Source: Pseudomonas sp. DC1.2
GTDB lineage: Bacteria; Pseudomonadota; Gammaproteobacteria; Pseudomonadales; Pseudomonadaceae
Direction: 5' to 3'
Assembly: GCF_034351645.1 (NCBI RefSeq)
Contig: NZ_CP133782.1
Coordinates: 2,485,001 to 2,549,000, forward strand
Length of the DNA stretch: 64,000 nt
The stretch's first letter is position 1. Every line of letters starts with the position of its first letter. The translations under genes and the position numbers were made by a program. Shown piece by piece: positions 27,122 through 36,768 of this stretch. Under the pieces are notes generated by a model. It ran no database searches and was not told the origin of the DNA. It was given only the letters and a program-made list of their open reading frames with translations.

Positions 27122-30100
27122 ATGGCGAAGAAACCCACAGCAGCGACTTTCATCAAAGACCCGCTCTGGTACAAAGATGCGGTGATTTACCAAGTTCACG
27201 TTAAGTCCTTTTTCGACTCCAACGATGACGGTATCGGCGACTTTCCGGGCCTGATTGCCAAACTCGATTACATCGCCGATCTCGGCGTCAACACCATCTG
27301 GCTGTTGCCGTTCTATCCCTCTCCACGTCGCGATGACGGTTATGACATCGCCGAATACCGCGGCGTGCATGCCGACTACGGCACCCTGGCCGATGCCAAA
27401 CGTTTCATTGCCGAGGCTCACAAGCGAGGGCTGCGGGTCATCACCGAGCTGGTCATCAACCACACCTCGGACCAACACGCGTGGTTCCAGCGCGCGCGCA
27501 ACGCCAAGAAAGGTTCTGCGGCCCGCGACTTCTATGTCTGGTCCGATGACGATCAGAAATACGACGGCACCCGCATCATTTTCCTCGACACCGAAAAGTC
27601 CAACTGGACGTGGGACCCGGTGGCTGGCCAGTATTTCTGGCACCGTTTCTATTCCCACCAGCCGGACCTGAACTTCGACAACCCGCAGGTTATGGAAGCG
27701 GTGCTGTCGGTGATGCGTTACTGGCTCGACATGGGCATCGACGGCCTGCGCCTGGATGCGATTCCGTACTTGATCGAACGCGACGGCACCAACAACGAAA
27801 ACCTGCCCGAGACCCACGACGTCCTCAAACAGATTCGCGCCGAAATCGATGCCAATTACCCGGACCGCATGCTGCTGGCCGAGGCCAACCAATGGCCGGA
27901 AGACACGCAGTTGTACTTCGGTGATACCGACGCCAACGGCCTGAACGGCGACGAGTGTCATATGGCGTTTCACTTCCCGTTGATGCCGCGCATGTACATG
28001 GCGCTGGCCCAGGAAGACCGCTTTCCGATTACCGACATCCTGCGTCAGACCCCTGAAATCCCGGCTAACTGCCAGTGGGCGATCTTCCTGCGCAACCACG
28101 ATGAATTGACCCTGGAGATGGTGACCGACAAGGAGCGTGATTACCTATGGAATTACTACGCCGCTGACCGTCGGGCACGGATCAACTTGGGTATTCGCCG
28201 TCGCCTGGCGCCGTTGATGGAGCGCGACCGCCGCCGTGTCGAACTGCTCAACAGCCTGCTGCTGTCGATGCCTGGAACGCCGACGCTGTATTACGGTGAT
28301 GAAATCGGCATGGGTGACAACATCTACCTGGGCGACCGTGACGGCGTGCGCACGCCGATGCAATGGTCTATCGACCGCAATGGTGGTTTTTCTCGCGCCG
28401 ACCCGGCCAGCCTGGTGTTGCCGCCGATCATGGACCCGCAGTACGGCTATTTGTCGGTTAACGTCGAAACCCAGGCCGGCGATCCGCACTCGCTGCTGAA
28501 CTGGACCCGGCGCATGCTCGCGGTGCGCAAGCAATCGAAAGCCTTCGGGCGCGGTACGTTGAAAATGCTTTCGCCGAGCAACCGGCGGATTCTGGCCTAC
28601 ACCCGCGAATTCACCGGCGCTGATGGCAAACACGAAACCATTCTGTGCGTGGCCAACGTGTCGCGCAGCGCGCAAGCCGCAGAACTTGATTTGTCGGCAT
28701 ACGCCGGAATGGTCCCGGTGGAAATGCTCGGCGGCAACGCGTTCCCGCCGATCGGCCAGCTGAATTTTTTGCTGACCCTGGCGCCCTACGGCTTTTATTG
28801 GTTTGTGCTGGCCGCGGAAAACCAGATGCCGAGCTGGCATGTGGAGCCCGCGCAAAGCCTGCCGGATTTCACCACCCTGGTGCTGAAAAAACGCATGGAA
28901 GAACTGCTCGAATCGCCGTCGCGCGACAGTCTGGAGCAGGGTATTTTGCCGAGTTGGCTGCAAAATCGCCGCTGGTTTGCGGGCAAGGATGCCGCTATCG
29001 ACAGCGTTAAAATCGCCTACGGTGCGCGCTTTGGCGATCCACAACATCCCGTGCTGTTGAGCGAAATCGATGTTGCCAGCGGCGGTCAGACCAATCGCTA
29101 TCAACTGCCGTTCGGCTTCATCTCCGAAGATCAAGTCGGCGCGGCGTTGCCGCAGCAACTGGCGTTGTCTCGTGTTCGACGCGTGCGGCAGGTGGGTTTG
29201 ATCACCGATGCGTTCAGCCTTGAGACGTTTGTCAGGGCGGTGCTGCACGGCATGCAATCGAGTACCGTGCTGGCCTCCAGCGAAGGTGAGATCCGCTTCG
29301 AGCCTACGCAGGAGCTGAGCCGACTTGGCCTCAACGCGGAGTCCGAGGTGCGTTACCTGTCTGCCGAGCAGTCCAACAGTTCGGTGGTGATCGGCAGTAG
29401 CCTGGTGCTGAAGCTGATTCGCAAAGTCGCATCGGGCGTCCACCCGGAACTGGAAATGAGCGCGTACCTGACTCAGGCCGGTTTCGCCAATATCTCACCG
29501 CTGCTGGGGTCGGTGATTCGCCGTGATGCCCAAGGCGAAGACAACTTGCTGATGATCGCCCAAGGCTACTTGAGCAATCAGGGCGATGCTTGGGAGTGGA
29601 CGCAGAATAACCTTGAGCGCGCGTTGCGCGACGAGCTGGCGGGCGCGATCTCCGAGCAGGGACAACATTACAACGCGCTCGGCGAGCTGAAAGATTTCGC
29701 AGGCATGCTCGGCCAGCGTCTGGGTGAGATGCATCAGGTTCTGGCCGCACCCACCGACAATCCAGACTTCGCGCCACAGGTCACCACGCAAAAAGAAGCC
29801 TTGGCCTCGGCCAAGGACGTGGCCGCGCAATTGGAGCATGCGTTGAAGCTGCTCAAGCAGCATCAAGATGAATTGAACCCGGCGGACAAGGCTTTGGTTA
29901 GCCACTTGCTGGACAACAGAAAAGCCCTCCTCGGCCATGTTCAAGACTTGGGCAAAAAAGCGGTCGGTGGTTTGCGCATCCGTGTCCATGGTGATTTGCA
30001 CTTGGGTCAAGTCCTGGTGATCAAGGGCGATGCGTACTTGATCGATTTCGAAGGCGAGCCGGCGCGGCGCTTGAGCGAGCGCCGGGGCAAGCACAGCCCT

Positions 30101-30463
30101 TACAAAGATGTCAGCGGCGTGCTGCGCTCTTTCGATTACGCGGCAGCAATGGCGATCAACGTCAACAACGTCGATCACACCGGGGACACCCAGGCCGCTC
30201 GTCAACGGGTGGCGGATCGTTACCTAAGTGAGGCGCGTCAAGCATTTATCGACGCCTATCGGCTGGCGGCAGCTAGTCTTGCTCATGCATGGCAAGATCC
30301 TGAAGGCGAGGACGCCGCGATGGCGTTGTTCGGTCTGGAGAAGGCGGCCTATGAAGTGGCCTATGAGGCTGAAAATCGTCCCGCTTGGCTACCCGTGCCG
30401 TTGCACGGTTTGTTTGGATTATTAAGTGGGCTTAAACCCTTTTCCGATCTTGGTGGAGAGTAG
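27122..30463 (+). CDS. treS: trehalose synthase/maltokinase fusion (TreS-Pep2)
   Basis: A 1113-residue fusion. The N-terminal GH13_16 part interconverts trehalose and maltose: [20 protein letters not shown], nucleophile D212 in [11 protein letters not shown]254 in LLAEANQW, D327 in LRNHDELT. From about residue 600 a maltokinase (Pep2/Mak) follows, with the aminoglycoside-kinase-like catalytic loop [12 protein letters not shown] and Mg-binding [12 protein letters not shown]; it phosphorylates maltose to maltose 1-phosphate for GlgE. I chose the ATG at 27122 ([10 protein letters not shown]) because AACAGGAG precedes it; the frame is open back to 27056 without a ribosome site. Two bases separate its stop from glgB. 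Confidence 0.96.
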   Translation: MAKKPTAATFIKDPLWYKDAVIYQVHVKSFFDSNDDGIGDFPGLIAKLDYIADLGVNTIWLLPFYPSPRRDDGYDIAEYRGVHADYGTLADAKRFIAEAHKRGLRVITELVINHTSDQHAWFQRARNAKKGSAARDFYVWSDDDQKYDGTRIIFLDTEKSNWTWDPVAGQYFWHRFYSHQPDLNFDNPQVMEAVLSVMRYWLDMGIDGLRLDAIPYLIERDGTNNENLPETHDVLKQIRAEIDANYPDRMLLAEANQWPEDTQLYFGDTDANGLNGDECHMAFHFPLMPRMYMALAQEDRFPITDILRQTPEIPANCQWAIFLRNHDELTLEMVTDKERDYLWNYYAADRRARINLGIRRRLAPLMERDRRRVELLNSLLLSMPGTPTLYYGDEIGMGDNIYLGDRDGVRTPMQWSIDRNGGFSRADPASLVLPPIMDPQYGYLSVNVETQAGDPHSLLNWTRRMLAVRKQSKAFGRGTLKMLSPSNRRILAYTREFTGADGKHETILCVANVSRSAQAAELDLSAYAGMVPVEMLGGNAFPPIGQLNFLLTLAPYGFYWFVLAAENQMPSWHVEPAQSLPDFTTLVLKKRMEELLESPSRDSLEQGILPSWLQNRRWFAGKDAAIDSVKIAYGARFGDPQHPVLLSEIDVASGGQTNRYQLPFGFISEDQVGAALPQQLALSRVRRVRQVGLITDAFSLETFVRAVLHGMQSSTVLASSEGEIRFEPTQELSRLGLNAESEVRYLSAEQSNSSVVIGSSLVLKLIRKVASGVHPELEMSAYLTQAGFANISPLLGSVIRRDAQGEDNLLMIAQGYLSNQGDAWEWTQNNLERALRDELAGAISEQGQHYNALGELKDFAGMLGQRLGEMHQVLAAPTDNPDFAPQVTTQKEALASAKDVAAQLEHALKLLKQHQDELNPADKALVSHLLDNRKALLGHVQDLGKKAVGGLRIRVHGDLHLGQVLVIKGDAYLIDFEGEPARRLSERRGKHSPYKDVSGVLRSFDYAAAMAINVNNVDHTGDTQAARQRVADRYLSEARQAFIDAYRLAAASLAHAWQDPEGEDAAMALFGLEKAAYEVAYEAENRPAWLPVPLHGLFGLLSGLKPFSDLGGE

Positions 30464-30465
30464 TC

Positions 30466-32697
30466 ATGAGTTTCTCGAACAAGGAACAGGGGCACGCTAA
30501 AGAGGCGCTGTTGCCCAGTGCGCGGGACATTGATGCCCTGGTCCGGGCCGAACATCACGACCCGTTTGCCATACTCGGCCCCCACGGCGATGGTCATGGC
30601 GGGCAATTCATTCGTGCCTATCTGCCGGATGCGCTGAGCGTGCAGGTGTTGGCCAACGATTGCGGGGAAGTGCTGGGCAGCCTTGAAGCCGCTCACGCCC
30701 CCGGGCTGTTTGTCGGACACTTCGATCATGCCCAGCCTTACGTGCTGCGCACCCGTTGGGCCGGCGGCGAGCAGGTCGCGGAAGACCCTTACAGCTTCGG
30801 CCCATTGCTCGGCGATATGGACTTGTACCTGTTTGCCGAAGGTAATCACCGGGACCTGAGCAGTTGCCTTGGCGCCCAGTTGATGACAGTCGACGGGGTA
30901 GCTGGTGTGCGTTTTGCCGTCTGGGCGCCGAACGCCAAACGGGTGTCGGTGGTCGGCAACTTTAACGTCTGGGACGGTCGGCGACACCCGATGCGTCTGC
31001 GTCATCCGACGGGGGTCTGGGAGTTGTTTATTCCGCGCTTGCAGGCCGGGGAGACGTACAAGTACGAAATCCTCGGCGCCAACGGGATTCTGCCGCTCAA
31101 GGCTGACCCGATGGCTCTGGCAACTACGCTGCCGCCGGACACCGCGTCAAAAGTGGCTTCGCCGCTGAGCATCGACTGGCAGGATCACGACTGGATGCAG
31201 GCCCGTGGCGAGCGTCAGGCGCCCAGCGCACCGCTGTCGATTTACGAACTGCATGCCGGTTCATGGCAGTGTGAGCTGGATGATCTGGGGGAAGTGGCCC
31301 GTCAGTACAACTGGCATGAATTGGCTGAGCGACTGATTCCTTATGTGAAGGAATTGGGCTTCACCCACATCGAACTGATGCCGATCATGGAACACCCGTT
31401 CGGTGGTTCCTGGGGTTATCAGCTACTTTCACAATTCGCCCCGAGCGCTCGTTATGGCGCGCCGGATGATTTTGCGGCGTTCGTCAATGCCTGCCACCAG
31501 GCTGACATCGGCGTAATTCTTGACTGGGTGCCGGCGCATTTTCCGACCGACACCCACGGCTTGGCGCAATTCGACGGCACCGCATTGTACGAATACGCCA
31601 ACCCACTCGAAGGCTTTCACCAAGATTGGGACACGCTGATCTACAACCTGGGCCGCACCGAAGTGCATGGCTACATGCTGGCGTCGGCGCTGCACTGGCT
31701 CAAACATTTCCACATCGATGGCCTGCGGGTCGATGCTGTGGCATCGATGCTCTATCGCGACTACTCGCGCAAGGCCGGCGAGTGGGTGCCTAACCGGCAC
31801 GGTGGTCGCGAGAACCTTGAAGCCATCGACTTTCTGCGCCACCTCAACGACGTGGTGGCGCTGGAGGCGCCCGGTGCATTGGTTATTGCCGAAGAGTCCA
31901 CCGCGTGGCCGGGTGTCAGCCAGAGCACTCAACAGGGTGGGCTGGGTTTCAACTACAAGTGGAACATGGGTTGGATGCACGATTCGCTGCACTACATCCA
32001 GCAAGACCCGGTGTACCGCGCGCATCACCATAACGAGCTGAGTTTCGGCTTGGTGTACGCCTGGTCCGAACGCTTCATCCTGCCCATTTCCCATGATGAA
32101 GTGGTACACGGCAAGCATTCGCTGATCGACAAAATGCCCGGTGACCGCTGGCAGAAGTTCGCCAACCTGCGGGCCTACCTGAGTTTCATGTGGGCGCATC
32201 CGGGCAAAAAGCTGTTGTTCATGGGCTGTGAATTCGGCCAATGGCGTGAGTGGAACCATGACCAGCAACTGGACTGGTACTTGCTTCAATACTCCGAACA
32301 CAAAGGTGTGCAAAAACTGGTTGGCGACCTCAATCGACTGTACCGCGAGGAGCCGGCACTGCACGACCAGGACGATGCTCCCCAAGGCTTCCAGTGGCTG
32401 ATCGGCGATGATGCGATCAACAGCGTCTACGCGTTTCTGCGCTGGAGTAAAGAGGGGAGGCCCGTGCTGGTAGTGGCCAACTTCACGCCAGTGCCGCGTC
32501 AGGCCTATCGTATTGGCGTACCGCTTGCCGGCCGCTGGGGCGAGATGATCAACAGTGATGCCGATACTTATGCCGGCTCCAACTACGGCAATGGCGGCGG
32601 TGCGTTTACCGAGGAAGCGCCAAGCCACGGTCAGGCACTCTCGCTGGTGTTGAATTTGCCGCCGTTGGCCGTATTGATTCTGCGGCCGCAGGGTTGA
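30466..32697 (+). CDS. glgB: 1,4-alpha-glucan branching enzyme
   Basis: 743 residues, slightly longer than the E. coli enzyme. It has the N-terminal N1 and CBM48 modules ([35 protein letters not shown]) and the GH13_9 barrel with nucleophile D423 in [18 protein letters not shown]476 in [11 protein letters not shown] and D544 in [15 protein letters not shown]. The enzyme makes alpha-1,6 branches in the glucan formed by GlgE or GlgA. GGTGGAGAG before the ATG is a good ribosome site. Last gene of the plus-strand operon. Confidence 0.97.
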   Translation: MSFSNKEQGHAKEALLPSARDIDALVRAEHHDPFAILGPHGDGHGGQFIRAYLPDALSVQVLANDCGEVLGSLEAAHAPGLFVGHFDHAQPYVLRTRWAGGEQVAEDPYSFGPLLGDMDLYLFAEGNHRDLSSCLGAQLMTVDGVAGVRFAVWAPNAKRVSVVGNFNVWDGRRHPMRLRHPTGVWELFIPRLQAGETYKYEILGANGILPLKADPMALATTLPPDTASKVASPLSIDWQDHDWMQARGERQAPSAPLSIYELHAGSWQCELDDLGEVARQYNWHELAERLIPYVKELGFTHIELMPIMEHPFGGSWGYQLLSQFAPSARYGAPDDFAAFVNACHQADIGVILDWVPAHFPTDTHGLAQFDGTALYEYANPLEGFHQDWDTLIYNLGRTEVHGYMLASALHWLKHFHIDGLRVDAVASMLYRDYSRKAGEWVPNRHGGRENLEAIDFLRHLNDVVALEAPGALVIAEESTAWPGVSQSTQQGGLGFNYKWNMGWMHDSLHYIQQDPVYRAHHHNELSFGLVYAWSERFILPISHDEVVHGKHSLIDKMPGDRWQKFANLRAYLSFMWAHPGKKLLFMGCEFGQWREWNHDQQLDWYLLQYSEHKGVQKLVGDLNRLYREEPALHDQDDAPQGFQWLIGDDAINSVYAFLRWSKEGRPVLVVANFTPVPRQAYRIGVPLAGRWGEMINSDADTYAGSNYGNGGGAFTEEAPSHGQALSLVLNLPPLAVLILRPQG

Positions 32698-32721
32698 TCC
32701 GAGTTCACGGGCAGGCCCGCC

Positions 32722-32760
32722 CTCACACTGGTTTTGTGTTCGTCACCCGCCCAGTGTGAG
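32722..32760. terminator. hairpin after glgB between convergent operons
   Basis: CTCACACTGG (32722-32731) pairs perfectly with CCAGTGTGAG (32751-32760) around a 19-base loop. No T-run follows; it sits between the glgB stop and the stop of the converging PIG-L gene, so a bidirectional terminator is plausible. Confidence 0.45.
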
Positions 32761-32825
32761 AGCAACTGCCGGTCGAAAAAGGGCGGGATCGTGGTCGTGC
32801 TTTCCGTTAGTCCGCTGCCAACAGT

Positions 32826-33584
32826 TCAGACAAAGACGATTTCATAAGGTAAGCGCATTCGCTCAAGAATCACTCGCGGCAGCAGGGGCGAGAGGCCAAT
32901 CGCCGGCTCGCCCTCAAGTTGACTGGCATAAGCATGGGTGGCGTGGCTTTTACGAGCGACGGTCCAGGTGTCAAGGCGCACCTTGCGTGCTCGGTGCCAA
33001 GGGATTTGCCCTTGGTCCCGAACCGGCCAATGCCAGGCCCAGACCGGCACTTCGTTAAACCCCACACCGACCATCAAGGCCGCCTTGGCGCTGGCTCTGC
33101 CCACCGCTTCATGGTCGTCATTGCCGTCGCTGCGCCAGGTGCTGAACACCACGTCGCCGGGCCGCAGGTAACGTGCAATGAACTGGGTCAATTGATGCTC
33201 GTGCTCAACCAGCGCGTTGTCGGCGAAACCGCCACGAATCCACTTCAGGCTGTGCATCGGTAAACCAAGCCGGCGTAACGCTTCGACACTCTCCTGGGGG
33301 CGAAACACGCTCAAGCGCTTCTCCGACCACTGCGTGGAGCCGGGGTGGCTGGCGCTGCCGTCGGTAATCGAGATCAATTGCAGCGGATGCCCCAGCGAGC
33401 TCAGTAACTGTAGCAAACCGCCGCAGGTCACCACTTCATCGCCGGGGTGGGGCGCGATCACCACAGCCCTGGCGCCGGGGGCTACCAGGGTTTGCGTACT
33501 GATGACGGGGATATTGTCCAGTTGCTGGGCGCTGTTCCATACCTGTATCGGCAGGCTGCCATCACTGATGGGAAATGATTTCAT
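32826..33584 (-). CDS. PIG-L/LmbE family protein with altered catalytic motif
   Basis: 252 residues from ATG 33584 (AAGGA ten bases upstream; a GTG at 33593 is too close to it). PIG-L enzymes are Zn-dependent N-acetylglucosamine deacetylases. Recognisable parts are IAPHPGDEVVTCGGLLQL, ITDGSASHPGS, RPQESVEALRRLGLP and DDHEAVGRAS. The usual HPDDE is HPGDE here: the first Asp, general base in characterised members, is Gly, while the second Asp (Zn ligand) and the DHEA His remain. It is a close paralogue of the gene at 35023-35781, which has HPDDE. It may be catalytically weak, regulatory or differently specific. It lies 192 bases after the glycosyltransferase gene, at the end of the operon. Confidence 0.88.
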   Translation of the reverse strand: MKSFPISDGSLPIQVWNSAQQLDNIPVISTQTLVAPGARAVVIAPHPGDEVVTCGGLLQLLSSLGHPLQLISITDGSASHPGSTQWSEKRLSVFRPQESVEALRRLGLPMHSLKWIRGGFADNALVEHEHQLTQFIARYLRPGDVVFSTWRSDGNDDHEAVGRASAKAALMVGVGFNEVPVWAWHWPVRDQGQIPWHRARKVRLDTWTVARKSHATHAYASQLEGEPAIGLSPLLPRVILERMRLPYEIVFV

Positions 33585-33776
33585 GGGTAGCACGTCCTTG
33601 TTATGACTCGCCTTCAGTCGTGCCCAGCGCTCGCGTATTGCAAGCCTGGCAGACCCGTGAGGGCTGGTTAATAGCGTTATGCCGCGCTCCTAACCCTGGA
33701 TTGCGGCGAACAGAGTATTGCTCATGCCACGCGATTCGTCGCGTCGCGGTTGCATCTGATGGGTTTTTTTTTGAAG

Positions 33777-34430
33777 CTACTGTGTCAATCCGCGCAGATA
33801 GTCACCGAAGCCGCCTCGGGCCCGGCTGTCCAGTCGGGCACTGGTGTGTACTTGCGGGCGGTGACTCCACGCGATATTTGCGCCGCAGCGTTCAAGCTGG
33901 CGCACCAGTTGCACATCCTCATCGCACGCTAACGGTTCAAACCCGCCCGCACGTTGGTAGGCCTCGGCGCTGATGCCCAGATTGGCGCCGTGAATATGCC
34001 GGTGGCCCTCACGGGCCTGGTAGCTTTGGTGGTAGCGGATCTGCGCTGACTCGTCGAACGTCTCGTGCCACGCCTCGACGGTGACGGTGCCGCATACCGC
34101 GTCGGCGCCCAAGGCCAACTGCGCCACCAGCCAGTCACTGGCAACCCGGCTGTCGGCGTCGGAGCAGGAAATCCAGCGTGCGCCGCGATCCAGCAGAAAC
34201 CGCGCACCGGCGGCTCGGGCCTGACCGACATTGCGCGCGTCGATCGTCAAGCTATGCACCGGGTAACGGTTGACGATCTGCGAGGAGCGATCGGTGCAAC
34301 TGTCGAGTACGACCAGCACCTCGACGGTTTCGCCCTCCAGCTGTTCGTGTTGCGCGGCGCACAGAGCGGCTCGCAGGCAGTCGTCCAGCAAGGCCTCTTC
34401 GTTGTGCGCGGGGATCACAATTCCAATCAT
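33777..34430 (-). CDS. GT2-family glycosyltransferase
   Basis: 217 residues, a bare GT-A domain without membrane helices. Motifs are IGIVIPAHNEEALLDDCLRA at the N-terminus, VVLDSCTDRSSQIV, the metal-binding DxD-like SCSDADSRV, HGANLGISAEAYQRAGGF and DEDVQLVRQLERCGA. It should transfer a sugar from a nucleotide-sugar donor; donor and acceptor are not evident. Its ATG overlaps the stop of the methyltransferase gene in ATGA, tying it to the PIG-L, methyltransferase and acyl-CoA dehydrogenase genes. Confidence 0.9.
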   Translation of the reverse strand: MIGIVIPAHNEEALLDDCLRAALCAAQHEQLEGETVEVLVVLDSCTDRSSQIVNRYPVHSLTIDARNVGQARAAGARFLLDRGARWISCSDADSRVASDWLVAQLALGADAVCGTVTVEAWHETFDESAQIRYHQSYQAREGHRHIHGANLGISAEAYQRAGGFEPLACDEDVQLVRQLERCGANIAWSHRPQVHTSARLDSRARGGFGDYLRGLTQ

Positions 34431-35026
34431 CTCAGGCCCTCCATAGCTGCCACGGAGCGGGGTTCTCGGCTCCAGAGTTCCAACACGAAATCCGCCTCCT
34501 GATGAAGCACCAAGCGCGGTATGTGCAGGTGTTCGTGGAGCAAGTCATGCACCTGGCGTGCGTTCAACGGACAGCCGTCGATGGGCGGGCGCCAGTGGCA
34601 GGCCAACAGTTGGCCGTCGGCGGTGAGCGAGTGTGCCGCCTGTTCAATCAGGCGCTTGAGATCGTCGGCGTCCAGGTAGTAGCCGATTTCACTGAGCACG
34701 ATCAGGTCGAATGTTTCATCGGGCCAATCGGCCGGTAGGCGTCCCTGGCGTACTTCGGCGTGATCGAACATGCTCAATCGAGTGCGGGCCAGGTCCACCG
34801 CGGCGGTGGCGGTGTCGCAACACAGCAGACGATCGCTGCGGGTGGCCAGTTCAGCGCTCAATTCGCCGTTGGCGCAGCCAGGTTCGAAAATAGCGCGATA
34901 GCGGCGACGGGGCAGGGCGGCGAGCGTGACGGCGCGCTTACGCTGTTCGTACCAGCGTTGGCGGAAGGCCCACGGGTCGTCGTTGCCGCTGAACAATCCG
35001 TCGAAATAGCGATCCTCCACACTCAT
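34427..35026 (-). CDS. SAM-dependent methyltransferase, NodS-like
   Basis: 199 residues from the ATG at 35026 (MSVEDRYFDGLFSGNDDPWA), which overlaps the preceding PIG-L stop in ATGA; a longer open frame exists but is PIG-L sequence. The SAM-binding motif I is FEPGCANGELSAELA, the acidic end of beta 2 is LLCCDTATAAV and motif IV is FDLIVLSEIGYYLD. The N-terminal DDPWAFRQRWYEQRKRAVTL resembles NodS, which N-methylates the deacetylated sugar of Nod factors. By analogy it could methylate an amino sugar exposed by the neighbouring deacetylase; this is inference. Confidence 0.88.
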   Translation of the reverse strand: MSVEDRYFDGLFSGNDDPWAFRQRWYEQRKRAVTLAALPRRRYRAIFEPGCANGELSAELATRSDRLLCCDTATAAVDLARTRLSMFDHAEVRQGRLPADWPDETFDLIVLSEIGYYLDADDLKRLIEQAAHSLTADGQLLACHWRPPIDGCPLNARQVHDLLHEHLHIPRLVLHQEADFVLELWSREPRSVAAMEGLR

Positions 35027-35781
35027 ACAAACACCACTTCGAAGGGTTGCAGCAGACGATCCAGGACATAGGGCGCCAGTACCGGCGGCACGCCACTCTG
35101 CGGGTCGCCTTCCAGCTGACTGGCGAAGGCGTGAATTGCATGACGCTTGCGTGCGACCAACGGTGGCGCCAAGAGAATTTTGCGTGCGCGGTGCCACGGC
35201 ACGAAGCTGTCTTCGGGGGCGGCCCAATGCCAAGTCCACACGGGTAACTCATGCAGGGTGGCGCCGACCTGTTGTGCGGCATCGGCGCTGGCACGGCCCA
35301 CGGCCTCATGATCGCAATGGCCGTCTTCGCGCCAGGTGGTGAACACCACATCGTCAGGACGCAGATGGCGTGCGAGGAACGAACACAATTCAGCTTCCCT
35401 GGCCGCGACCTGGCTGTCGGCGAAACCGCCTCGCAGCCATCTCAGGCTGTGCAGCGGCAAGCCGAGCCGGCGCAAAGCCTCGGCGGATTCCTGAGGGCGG
35501 ACGATGCTCAGGCGCTCGGCTGACCAGCGTCCGGAGCCGGGGTGGCTGGCGCTGCCATCGGTGACTGAGATCAGTTGCAGCGCTCGACCCGCAGCCGCCA
35601 GCAGTTGCAGAAAACCGCCGCAACCGAGCACTTCATCGTCTGGGTGCGGGGCGATGATCACCGCCCGAGCGCCCTCCGGGACCAGCTCCAGGATGTCGAT
35701 CGCCGGCAATTGCGCCAGATGGCGTGAGGTTTGCCACAGGTGCAGCGACGTGCCTTGGCCGACAATGGGGTTGGTTTTCAT
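35023..35781 (-). CDS. PIG-L/LmbE family deacetylase
   Basis: 252 residues from ATG 35781, which overlaps the acyl-CoA dehydrogenase stop in CTATGA. Full Zn-site motifs are present: IAPHPDDEVLGCGGFLQLLA with both aspartates, VTDGSASHPGSGRW, GHCDHEAVGRASADAA. Such enzymes remove N-acetyl groups from GlcNAc-containing compounds. It is the same length as the paralogue at 32826-33584 and very similar over the whole protein, so a duplication followed by loss of one catalytic Asp in the other copy is likely. Cytoplasmic: no signal peptide. Confidence 0.92.
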   Translation of the reverse strand: MKTNPIVGQGTSLHLWQTSRHLAQLPAIDILELVPEGARAVIIAPHPDDEVLGCGGFLQLLAAAGRALQLISVTDGSASHPGSGRWSAERLSIVRPQESAEALRRLGLPLHSLRWLRGGFADSQVAAREAELCSFLARHLRPDDVVFTTWREDGHCDHEAVGRASADAAQQVGATLHELPVWTWHWAAPEDSFVPWHRARKILLAPPLVARKRHAIHAFASQLEGDPQSGVPPVLAPYVLDRLLQPFEVVFV

Positions 35782-36767
35782 AGCGTCCATGCCTCATTGA
35801 TGACTTTTTTGCCGAGGGCGGCGAGATCCCGCTCGGCATGGCTTTGTCGCAAGAACACCGGGAGGTCTGCCATCAGTCGGGCGAACTGCCGATCCTTGCA
35901 ATAGGGGCCAGCGCCGAGGGCGTGGCCAACATGTTGGATGACCCGTTCGGCGCTGTGCTCGACGACCGCCCTGGCACGCCGCGCCAGATGTTCGGCATCG
36001 GCCAGGGGCGCCGCGTCAATACTCACGGCACTGGCCCGCAGCACCTCGGCGGCGGCGCACAGCGCGCTGTCCACCGCACCCAAATGAGCCAAGGCATGCG
36101 GTTCCAGGCGTTGTGCGCAGTGCGCACGCAAGCGTTCGGCAAGGCTCTGCGCTGCGCCGTACCAGCAGGCGGCAATGCCGATCCCGCCCTGCCAGAAACC
36201 GGGACGTTGCAGGTAATCGCCGGGGTTGCCAATGGCCTGCGCAGCGGCGCCTTCAAACAGCACCTCGACGCTGCCCGTCGCGGCCATGCCTACGGCGTGC
36301 CAACCGTCAGTGGTGAGCGTAACGCCGGGTTGGTCGAGCGCTACCGCGACCAATTGCTGACGGTCCTGGTCGTCCCAGGCCGTCAGCAAGGCATGGCTGA
36401 GCACTGTCGCACCCGAGCACCAGGCCTTGCGTCCATTGAGCACGCCCCTCTGACCCTGCGGGCTGAACCGAACCTTGGCGTGTGGCGGTTCGGCGGCCCA
36501 CATGCCCCACGTACCCGCAGGCGTTGACGAGCCACCCAGTTGCTGGATGATCGCCAGCGCGTCGGTGTGCCCTTCGTACAACTTGCACAAACCCAGGTCG
36601 TGACCGCCGACGTGGGCCAGGCGCTGAAACCGCTCCAGCGTCCGGCCACTGCCAGGCAGCGGGAGTTGATCGAGCCCGGCCTGGACCAAGGCACTGAGGC
36701 CATGACCTAGTGCTGCGGTGTTGTTGCAGTCGGCTATCTCACGTTGCAGAAATGCCTGAAGGTCCAT
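35778..36767 (-). CDS. acyl-CoA dehydrogenase-like protein
   Basis: 329 residues from ATG 36767 (MDLQAFLQREIADCNNTAAL), one base after the glgX stop. The acyl-CoA dehydrogenase fold is visible in GLCKLYEGHTDALAIIQQLG, GTWGMWAAEPPHAKVRFSPQ, LNGRKAWCSGATVLSHALLT (the FAD-binding beta domain) and the C-terminal helical domain with HVGHALGAGPYCKDRQFARL. It is shorter than typical enzymes of about 380 residues, and I cannot place a catalytic Glu. It may oxidise an acyl chain or a glycan-linked intermediate of this cluster. Assignment to the superfamily is firm; the substrate is open. Confidence 0.82.
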   Translation of the reverse strand: MDLQAFLQREIADCNNTAALGHGLSALVQAGLDQLPLPGSGRTLERFQRLAHVGGHDLGLCKLYEGHTDALAIIQQLGGSSTPAGTWGMWAAEPPHAKVRFSPQGQRGVLNGRKAWCSGATVLSHALLTAWDDQDRQQLVAVALDQPGVTLTTDGWHAVGMAATGSVEVLFEGAAAQAIGNPGDYLQRPGFWQGGIGIAACWYGAAQSLAERLRAHCAQRLEPHALAHLGAVDSALCAAAEVLRASAVSIDAAPLADAEHLARRARAVVEHSAERVIQHVGHALGAGPYCKDRQFARLMADLPVFLRQSHAERDLAALGKKVINEAWTL

Positions 36768-36768
36768 G

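Noticed and set aside
28145..29443. 432-codon minus-strand frame inside treS-pep2
   Set aside because: Antisense shadow; the plus frame is a continuous TreS-Pep2 fusion.
31429..32628. 399-codon minus-strand frame inside glgB
   Set aside because: Antisense shadow of glgB.
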